Shown: positions 6,715 through 8,441 of the stretch, piece after piece
Position numbering within the stretch: position 1 is the stretch's first letter
How the letters are laid out: each line of letters starts with the position of its first letter
Translations under genes and position numbers: made by a program
Notes under the pieces: generated by a model
Database searches by the model: none
What the model saw: the letters and a program-made list of their open reading frames with translations, nothing else
Told to the model about the DNA's origin: nothing
From: Lachnospiraceae bacterium
GTDB lineage: Bacteria; Bacillota; Clostridia; Lachnospirales; Lachnospiraceae
Reading direction: 5' to 3'
NCBI GenBank assembly: GCA_009774615.1
Contig: VSOC01000145.1
Coordinates: 1-8,441, forward strand
DNA: 8,441 nucleotides

Positions 6715-6755
6715 AGAGGAACTGTTGCGCAAAAAAGTGCAGCGGTTCCTTTTTT
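6715..6755 (+). terminator. Intrinsic terminator of paralogue B
   Basis: AGGAACTGTTGCGC (6717-6730) pairs with GTGCAGCGGTTCCT (6737-6750), with wobble pairs, around an AAAAAA loop, and is followed by TTTTT. It is the same hairpin family as the terminator of paralogue A (AGGAACTGCTGC). Confidence 0.9.
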
Positions 6756-6789
6756 GACATCTGACATCTGAGAACGGAAAAATTCCATA

Positions 6790-6816
6790 AATAGCAATAA
6801 TAGCAATAATAGAAAT
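6790..6816 (+). repeat. Three tandem 9-bp repeats
   Basis: AATAGCAAT, AATAGCAAT and AATAGAAAT lie head to tail. They are A/T-rich and non-coding, about 150 bp before the next gene. Confidence 0.75.
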
Positions 6817-6900
6817 ATTTCGTCGGCAAAAATCTTTTAACCTATTTAAGGAAGTCCCCTGCTAATCGTTTTGCATTTTTATGTTATTAATAATAAAAAC

Positions 6901-6929
6901 TTGATATTTTTTAAAGTTTGTGGCATACT
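6901..6929 (+). promoter_or_regulatory. Probable promoter of the AAA_14/DUF4143 gene
   Basis: TTGATA (6901-6906, 5 of 6 to consensus) is 17 bp from CATACT (6924-6929, 4 of 6). The start of transcription would be near 6936, giving a very short leader carrying the GGAGG ribosome binding site at 6939-6943. Confidence 0.5.
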
Positions 6930-6950
6930 ATTCATAATGGAGGTGAAATC

Positions 6951-8282
6951 ATGCTGCAAACAAATTTAAAACAGCGAACACACTACCTAAATCAACTGCT
7001 GGCCTTTCAGGATACAGAACTGGTAAAGGTCATTACCGGTATCCGAAGATGCGGCAAGTCCAGTTTAATGCAGTTAATGATAAAACATTTAAAGGCACAT
7101 GGCATAGATGATCCGCAGTTTATTGTGATGAACTTCGAGTCTATGGAATATCAGGATTTGGATGCAAAGGCATTGTATCATTATGTGAAAAATATACGGG
7201 AAAATCTTTCGCCGGATAAAAAGCTTTACCTGTTTTTCGACGAAATACAGCGCGTACCCAAATGGCAGGATGCTGTTAATTCTTTTCGTGTTGATTTTCT
7301 CTGTGATATTTACATCACCGGTTCTAATGCCAGCCTTCTTTCCTCCGAATTATCCACCTACCTTTCCGGGCGCTATGTGGAAATCAAAATGCTTCCGCTC
7401 TCCTTCCGGGAATTTATCGAATTTCACGGCTACCGCCTGGAAACCTATACCTCGCTGACCGGCGATATTCGCAAACGGGTAAAAAATGCTGAAAATGAAA
7501 CCATTGACTTGCTGGAAATCTTTGAAGCATATATGCGATTTGGCGGGATGCCCGGAATTGCAGAAATAGGTTTGCAGCAGGATAAGGTGTTTACACTGCT
7601 GGACGGTATATATTCTACGGTAGTTGTAAGGGATATTCTGGAGCGGGAACGGCGAAGAGGACAGCGCCAGATTACGGATGCCGATCTTTTGCGGAAAATC
7701 ATTATGTTTCTCGCCGATAATATCGGCAGTAATATTTCCTTAAATTCCATCAGCAATACATTGGTCAGCGAAAAACTTTTAGAAGACCGTTCCCGAAAAG
7801 GCAAACCTGCCGTACAGACCATTCAGGCTTATGTCTGTGCTCTTTTGGAATCCTTTGTTTTTTATGAAATTAAACGATTTGATATTAAAGGAAAGGATTA
7901 TCTTCGGACTTTAGGAAAATATTATATTGTCGATATTGGCCTGCGCAATTATCTTCTTGGATACAGGGAAATGGATACCGGACATGCTATCGAAAATATC
8001 GTTTATTTTGAACTTCTTCGTCGCGGGTATGATGTAGCTATTGGAAAAATCGACAATAAAGAAGTGGATTTTATTGCAACAAAAACAGGAGAAAAACGCT
8101 ATATTCAGGTAACGGAAGATATGCGTTCTGAAACCGTTCGGGAACGCGAGTTCTCCCCGCTGCGTCAGATTCGCGATAATTATGAGAAAAATGTTATCGC
8201 CTTAAGCTGCAATATTCCAACGGATCATGAAGGGATAAAAATGGTGCGGCTGATGGATTTTCTTTTGGAATCTTATTGTTGA
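6951..8282 (+). CDS. AAA_14 ATPase with DUF4143 C-terminal domain
   Basis: A 443-residue cytoplasmic ATPase. The start at 6951 is chosen because GGAGG lies 7 nt upstream and MLQTNLKQR is the usual type of N-terminus; the longer frame from TTG 6918 has no support. Walker A is GIRRCGKSS (30-38), Walker B is LYLFFDEIQ (92-100) with Asp97-Glu98, and the sensor-like ITGSNA is at 122-127. The family signature SGRYVEIKMLPLSFREF follows (139-155), then MRFGGMPGI (195-203). The C-terminal DUF4143 region has ENIVYFELLRRGY (348-360), EVDFIA (371-376) and YIQV (384-387), a PD-(D/E)XK-like layout. The E-x-K position reads IQVTED without the Lys, so nuclease activity is doubtful. Members are widespread in bacteria, often in many copies, and their role is not firmly known. 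The gene is monocistronic here, with no strong terminator behind it, so transcription could enter the next leader. Confidence 0.93.
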   Translation: MLQTNLKQRTHYLNQLLAFQDTELVKVITGIRRCGKSSLMQLMIKHLKAHGIDDPQFIVMNFESMEYQDLDAKALYHYVKNIRENLSPDKKLYLFFDEIQRVPKWQDAVNSFRVDFLCDIYITGSNASLLSSELSTYLSGRYVEIKMLPLSFREFIEFHGYRLETYTSLTGDIRKRVKNAENETIDLLEIFEAYMRFGGMPGIAEIGLQQDKVFTLLDGIYSTVVVRDILERERRRGQRQITDADLLRKIIMFLADNIGSNISLNSISNTLVSEKLLEDRSRKGKPAVQTIQAYVCALLESFVFYEIKRFDIKGKDYLRTLGKYYIVDIGLRNYLLGYREMDTGHAIENIVYFELLRRGYDVAIGKIDNKEVDFIATKTGEKRYIQVTEDMRSETVREREFSPLRQIRDNYEKNVIALSCNIPTDHEGIKMVRLMDFLLESYC

Positions 8283-8360
8283 AAAAGCTAAAAATCCCAA
8301 AATCTTATCTTTCTTATTTACATGATATGCAGCTATCCTTAGCAATGGTAGATTATTTAT

Positions 8361-8388
8361 ACTCCCGATAAGTTCAATTATCGGAAGT
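8361..8388 (+). promoter_or_regulatory. Second copy of the conserved leader hairpin (upstream of a predicted third paralogue)
   Basis: ACTCCCGATAA (8361-8371) and TTATCGGAAGT (8378-8388) flank the same GTTCAA loop. Ten of eleven pairs form, with one C-A mismatch. Compared with the copy at 4866-4893, two base pairs changed on both arms so that pairing is kept. The following bases to the window end match the leader of paralogue B, so a third surface-protein gene is expected about 20 nt beyond base 8441. Confidence 0.75.
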
Positions 8389-8413
8389 AAATAACCTCAG
8401 TAATGCAATTAGG

Positions 8414-8432
8414 AATTTCAAGCAAATTTCAA
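8414..8432 (+). repeat. AATTTCAA direct repeat, 11-bp period, in the third leader
   Basis: AATTTCAA at 8414-8421 and 8425-8432 reproduces the pair and spacing seen at 4918-4936. The window ends in AAAAAGAAAAA, where the RBS would follow by analogy. Confidence 0.6.
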
Positions 8433-8441
8433 AAAGAAAAA

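Larger units (their letters stand above)
6622..6950. other. Intergenic region with several short tandem repeats
   Basis: Contains, in order, a 4x13-bp tandem repeat, a terminator hairpin, a 2x7-bp repeat GACATCT (6756-6769), a 3x9-bp repeat, and a probable promoter and RBS for the next gene. No ORF is supported here. The 5'-extended frame of the next gene opening with TTG at 6918 is not used. Confidence 0.6.

Noticed and set aside
6663..6816. CRISPR-like array
   Set aside because: Units are only 7-13 bp and abut directly with no spacers; no cas genes are present.
6918..6950. N-terminal extension of the AAA_14 protein from TTG at 6918
   Set aside because: GGAGG at 6939-6943 serves ATG 6951, and the extension would include the promoter -10 region.
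7270..7822. Alternative frames inside the AAA_14/DUF4143 gene
   Set aside because: They overlap conserved Walker/DUF4143 coding sequence and show no independent signals.

Overview
The window looks like chromosomal DNA of a low-GC Gram-positive gut-type Firmicute, most likely a Lachnospiraceae-like Clostridium. The signs are moderate-to-low GC with A/T-rich spacers, strong AGGAG-type ribosome binding sites, a consensus sigma-A promoter, choline/glucan-binding-type wall repeats, and two nuclease-ATPase families that are very common in gut Firmicutes. I cannot name the species from sequence alone.

Layout: (1) Positions 1-1362 hold the 3' part of a gene for a secreted, very acidic wall-binding repeat protein, ending in three consecutive stops and a strong terminator. 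(2) Positions 1733-2659 (+) encode a protein resembling the PD-(D/E)XK/Rpn 'recombination-promoting nuclease' group. (3) Positions 2660-2839 are a tail-to-tail region with two large terminator hairpins. (4) On the minus strand, a predicted AAA-ATPase/PD-(D/E)XK nuclease (2976-4718) is driven by a perfect TTGACA-N17-TATAAT promoter. A 53-codon small frame (2840-3001) overlaps its 3' end. (5) Positions 4963-6621 (+) are a complete paralogue of the first gene, with signal peptide and repeats, followed by a 4x13-bp tandem repeat and a terminator. (6) Positions 6951-8282 (+) encode an AAA_14/DUF4143 ATPase. (7) The last ~80 bases (8361-8441) repeat the leader found before the 4963 gene, so a third member of the surface-protein family very probably starts just beyond the window.

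The theme is a dispersed tandem array of secreted repeat proteins with nuclease/ATPase-type genes in the gaps. The surface genes keep a near-constant core, differing largely at synonymous sites, and vary in linkers and C-terminus. Their leaders share an 11-bp-arm hairpin whose stem has changed by compensatory substitutions while the loop GTTCAA is unchanged. That hairpin, the adjacent AATTTCAA direct repeat and the overlooked small ORF are the least explained signals. Whether the intervening nuclease-like genes affect recombination of the array is inference only. No RNA genes, CRISPR array or complete insertion sequence were seen.
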